Source: Adiantum capillus-veneris
Taxonomy: Eukaryota; Streptophyta; Polypodiopsida; Polypodiales; Pteridaceae
Direction of reading: 5' to 3'
Assembly: GCA_014529385.2 (NCBI GenBank)
Contig: CM043959.1
Location: 15,090,309 to 15,154,308, forward strand
Length of the DNA stretch: 64,000 nucleotides
The notes under the pieces are model-generated. The model saw only the letters and a program-made list of their open reading frames with translations, was not told where the DNA came from and made no database searches. How positions within the stretch are numbered: the first letter of the stretch is position 1; each line of letters opens with the position of its first letter. Position numbers and translations under genes: made by a program. Shown in pieces: positions 59,383-64,000 of this stretch.

Positions 59383-59854
59383 TCCATACAGAACCATAAT
59401 CATTCTAACAATAAGCATTCATTAACAACTAGGGAGGATGACATTAGCAAGATGCCTAGCTTGTATCAATCCAAATGCCCCTCCACTTGAATTTTTCAGT
59501 CAAATGAGCTAAATACTTATAAAAGTAGTCATGCACAACAAAGAATTTTTCATTCAAAAACCTATTTTAAAATCTGGTTGTACTCAATAGGTGCAGATGC
59601 ACCTACCTGTGTGATTTTAGTCGACGATCCTAAGGTATTAATGGTAGACTTATGCCAATCATCTCCATCCATCAATCTCCAGATTGTACATGTTGTGTAT
59701 TCGATCAGATCCAAACTTCAGTTTAGTATTTATGTGTGTACAGTATGTAATCGTGTTGCCTTGATGTTAGTATTTCGAGCCATGCAGATGTTAGACGGTG
59801 GGTTAGCATGCATAAAAAGTAGAGCAGTACCAGTCTATTTCGTGTACAAACCCT
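59383..59854. other. CACTA right flank, no recognisable gene
   Basis: No gene is supported. 59,588-59,605 is the near-palindrome TAGGTGCAGATGCACCTA, which recurs at 63,930-63,947. Confidence 0.45.
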
Positions 59855-60154
59855 GGGGTGTGTGTGTGTGCGCACGTGCCCACACGCGCGCATAGGTGTT
59901 CATGTGAAGGGTACAAAGATAGGCCCCTGGAAACCAAGGAGCAAACCCAAAAATTAAGCAATCAAATGAAGTGTACTGTGTGTGTGTGTGTGTGTATATG
60001 TGCTCTGTATGTGTGTGTGTGCGTGTGTGTGTGCATGTGTGCACACGTGCACATAGGTGTTCATGTGAAGGGTACAAAGCTAGGCCCCTGGAAACCAAGG
60101 AGCAAACCCAAAAATTAAGCAATCAAATGAAGTGTACTGTGTGTGTGTGTGTGT

Positions 60155-60186
<32 letters not shown>

Positions 60187-60292
60187 TGTGCATGTGTGCA
60201 CACACGCGCATAGGTGTTCATGTGAAGGGTACATAGCTAGGCCCCTGGAAACCAAGGAGCAAACCCAAAAATTAAGCAATCAAATGAAGTTT
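59855..60292 (+). repeat. three tandem ~160-bp units separated by (GT)n
   Basis: The unit containing CATAGGTGTTCATGTGAAGG, AGGCCCCTGGAAACCAAGGA and AATTAAGCAATCAAATGAAG starts at 59,891, 60,052 and 60,209 (offsets 161 and 157). Copies differ at few positions; the (GT)n spacers vary in length and carry CG steps. Confidence 0.88.
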
Positions 60293-61758
<1,466 letters not shown>

Positions 61759-61777
61759 CCGCCCTATCCCAGGATCC

Positions 61778-61824
61778 ATACACAATGGGTCGGTAGTAGG
61801 CCCATTGTGTATGGGCCTACTACC
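61778..61824. repeat. two overlapping, mutually exclusive hairpins
   Basis: ATACACAATGGG (61,778-61,789) can pair with CCCATTGTGTAT (61,801-61,812), or GGTAGTAGGCCCAT (61,792-61,805) can pair with ATGGGCCTACTACC (61,811-61,824). Both stems are perfect and share 61,801-61,805 and 61,811-61,812. Confidence 0.8.
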
Positions 61825-61827
61825 TAA

Positions 61828-62940
61828 TTAGAGAATTGAGATTCTCTTGTTTAAAGTGTAACCCAGGCCAGTTATATTGCGTGAGAGCATGTATAATAGT
61901 GTTACAGATCTGATTTCTATTAGACCCGTTAAGGCAATACTTTTAATTAGCAACCAAACCTCCTCCCAGGCAATACTTTTAATTAGTAACCAAACCTCCT
62001 CCCAGGCAAGAAAAGGGTTAGATGAAGAATAGCAAATTAAGTGTAGCAGGCCGATACAAGAGCTAAAAGCTGCCTTGTAAGGCCTATTGCTATTCCTTTT
62101 AATGAATTCACTAAGTGGTAGTTTCAGGAGATCCCTTTTCCACACAAACCTAAGATCATACCCTCCAACAGATGGGACATGAAGGGAAATAGATAGGTTA
62201 AGAAATTGGATAGATGTGCAAAAAGTCCCATTGGGTGTGACGGTCTCATGGAGAGAGGTAGGTTCAATTTTAAGGCAGTGAGGGTAAATCGGACAGATTT
62301 CATTGGGGAAGTCACTATTGTTGATGCTAAGTAAGTCATCCATAAGTATGTCTGAACTGTGAAAACTTATTCTTGTAAGATTCCATGGCCTTGAGACACC
62401 ACTTGTATTCAAAGAAAGCAAGGTAAATATTACACATAAGTGGAGAGCAAGATAATCCCATGGGGATGCCAAGGCATTGGTTAAAGCAAAGACCACCTGA
62501 AACTATAGTACAGTTACTCAGCAGCCAGGAGATGTAGGAGCAAAGCTTAGTTTCATGAAAGTGTAAGGAGTGTTCGGAGTGAGATAAGTGAATCCACCTG
62601 GGTTTTTTGGAAAGAGAGATGGAAAAAAACTTCTTCTTTCTAGCATTGGAGAAAGCCATTTTAATTACCTTGACAAGAACAGCCTTAAGGCCAAGATCCC
62701 CATCAAGGGGAATGTTTTCGTAACATTGTGTAATGTCAGCAGTAAAAATGTGGAAGATCTATTGAGGAAGCCTTGAGTGAGACCTCTGTAGAGTTTTTTG
62801 TAATCCAGAAGGGATTATATTGAACATGCAAGAAGTCCTGACAAATTTTCTGTTTAATGGCCTCAAAAGTCCAATCTAATTCCCTCTCATCCGAGATCCC
62901 CACTTGAGGATTAAAGCTCTTTTAACATTCATTGAACTAA
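61828..62940 (-). pseudogene. Penelope-like element reverse transcriptase relic
   Basis: Minus-strand frames give, in order, D-E-R-E-L-D-W-T-F-E-A-I-K, YNPFWITKNSTEVSLKASSI, motif A FTADITQCYENIPL, then LGIPMGLSCSPLMCNIYLAF, the catalytic box as I-L-M-D-D-L-L-S-I-N-N (normally Y-x-D-D) and IYPHCLKIEP, and C-terminal EFIKRNSNRPYKAAF. The G-I-P-M-G-x-x-x-S-P box with C-Y-x-x-I-P and I-Y-P-x-x-L resembles Penelope-like reverse transcriptases, perhaps the type described from green plants with an N-terminal endonuclease. No GIY-YIG domain is visible. Frameshifts near 62,735 and 62,350 inactivate it. A 36-bp in-frame duplication lies at 61,933-62,004. Confidence 0.6.
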
Positions 62941-64000
62941 TTTGAAAGTAAACATTTGTTTCAAAAATTATGCATTTATCCACCAAGAAGGGATAACATC
63001 AAAAAGTATTTTACAATTGTGAATTCACCACTATACACTTACCTTCATGATCAAAAGGGCGTTCTTACATAAAAAGATAGAAGTACATGTCTATAGGACG
63101 ATTTTCAAAATGATCTCTATGTGATAAAAGAGAGGAACTTCTGTAAAAAATAACCAAAGTTCTGTTTATAAAATGGACCATTTTTAAACTAACCACGTCT
63201 CTCTTTGAGAGATATCTCATCTGAAGATTTTGCAAAATCAACAAACCACAATCAAGTTATCAGAGTGGCGTATTTTGGTATGTATATGCCAATGATATGC
63301 CATTGCCAACTTTCCACATCATAAAGCAAGCAGTATGTCCAAATTATGATATTATTATGCATTCTTATGAGACAAGCACTTATCTTGCATAATCTTAAAT
63401 AAACATCGTGGCCATAGGGGCAACCAAATTAAAGATCACACCTATCAGTATATGCATGTTGGTCAAGCACCAAACCAGCCTAAAGTGGTATGTTTGTTAA
63501 GACTCGAGATGCTAAATCGAAGAAATTTTCAGTTGTTGGAGATTTGGATCAAGCTCCGTCCTATTTGTATCGCATGCAATGTGAATATTCTCCCTTATTG
63601 CAGTATGAAACTGTTGCAGTAGAATACACATGCGTACAATTAAGAGGAGGGCACGAAGGGTGCAAGGGGTGGATTGGGACAAGGGAAGACAGAACATTGG
63701 GGGGGGGGGGGGGGGGGTGCCTTAACAAAGCCAAAGAAAGCACTATATCCTCATGATCAATAAGTCTTGAGCATACCACCACATAAAAGTTGCCCAAAGT
63801 AACTATCCTATTCCCAAAGTAACAATCTCATCATTAAGAGTTATATAAGATTCTATTCAGCAGATTAAAAACATCTGTCAAAATGTATTTGAAAAAACCA
63901 CCAGAATATATAATTTTTGACGGACTGAGTAGGTGCAGATGCACCTACCTGGATGATGCTGTTTTTCATCATTGATGAAGCAGGTGTTGTTGTCAGAACG
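62941..64000. other. end of window: upstream part of the Penelope-like relic and non-coding sequence
   Basis: 62,941-63,090 is shared with 47,700-47,850 and is probably the same retroelement family. A G run lies at 63,700-63,717, and the near-palindrome TAGGTGCAGATGCACCTA recurs at 63,930-63,947. No other gene is supported. Confidence 0.4.

Noticed and set aside
59855-60292. CRISPR array
   Set aside because: Three 160-bp units with (GT)n spacers in a plant genome are a tandem repeat, not repeats with unique spacers.

Overview
The window looks like nuclear DNA of a land plant with a large, repeat-filled genome. A fern or other spore-bearing plant is my best guess, but that is an inference. 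The grounds are an apparently intronless PLS-class PPR gene, a chloroplast-type bestrophin gene with plant-like short introns, plant CACTA, Ty3 and Ty1 elements, a Penelope-like retroelement, and very many (GA)n, (CA)n and (TA)n tracts. No bacterial operons, rRNA genes or CRISPR arrays are visible.

Only two host genes look intact. One is a PPR organelle RNA-binding protein at 1999-4611 (+). The other is a VCCN1-like thylakoid chloride channel at 40737-42525 (+) in five exons, one of them bounded by a GC-AG intron and the last apparently joined across an intron made only of a CT microsatellite. A receptor-like kinase relic lies near 19.8-20.4 kb.

The rest is mobile DNA and its debris. 0.5-1.9 kb holds two small TIR elements carrying tRNA-like promoter boxes; the second has a perfect 9-bp target duplication just upstream of the PPR gene. 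6.2-6.45 kb is an LTR-like segment with a primer-binding site. 10.4-17.5 kb is a Ty1/copia relic (+) split by a nested 6.5-kb Ty3/gypsy element (-). 18.6-22.2 kb is a microsatellite cluster. 22.9-30.8 kb is a 7.9-kb chromodomain-bearing Ty3/gypsy element (+) with both LTRs, full of stops. 32.1-39.5 kb contains CACTA gene relics, a 0.9-kb purine tract, a gypsy leader relic and an internally deleted Ty1/copia element.

48,980-59,379 is a complete 10,400-bp CACTA transposon with matching termini and an ATA target duplication. Inside it are a decayed tnp2 transposase gene, a second CACTA gene, a 3-kb array of telomere-like TTAGG/TTTAGG heptamers and hexamers with an embedded LINE reverse-transcriptase fragment, and, inserted in that array, a 1,339-bp TTAA-flanked element with piggyBac-like ends. 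59.4-64 kb contains a ~160-bp tandem repeat, a long (GT)n tract and a Penelope-like reverse transcriptase relic (-), a second fragment of which lies at 47.6 kb.

All calls are from reading the sequence; no database search was run. TE boundaries with target duplications are the firmest; family-level names for degenerate fragments are less so.
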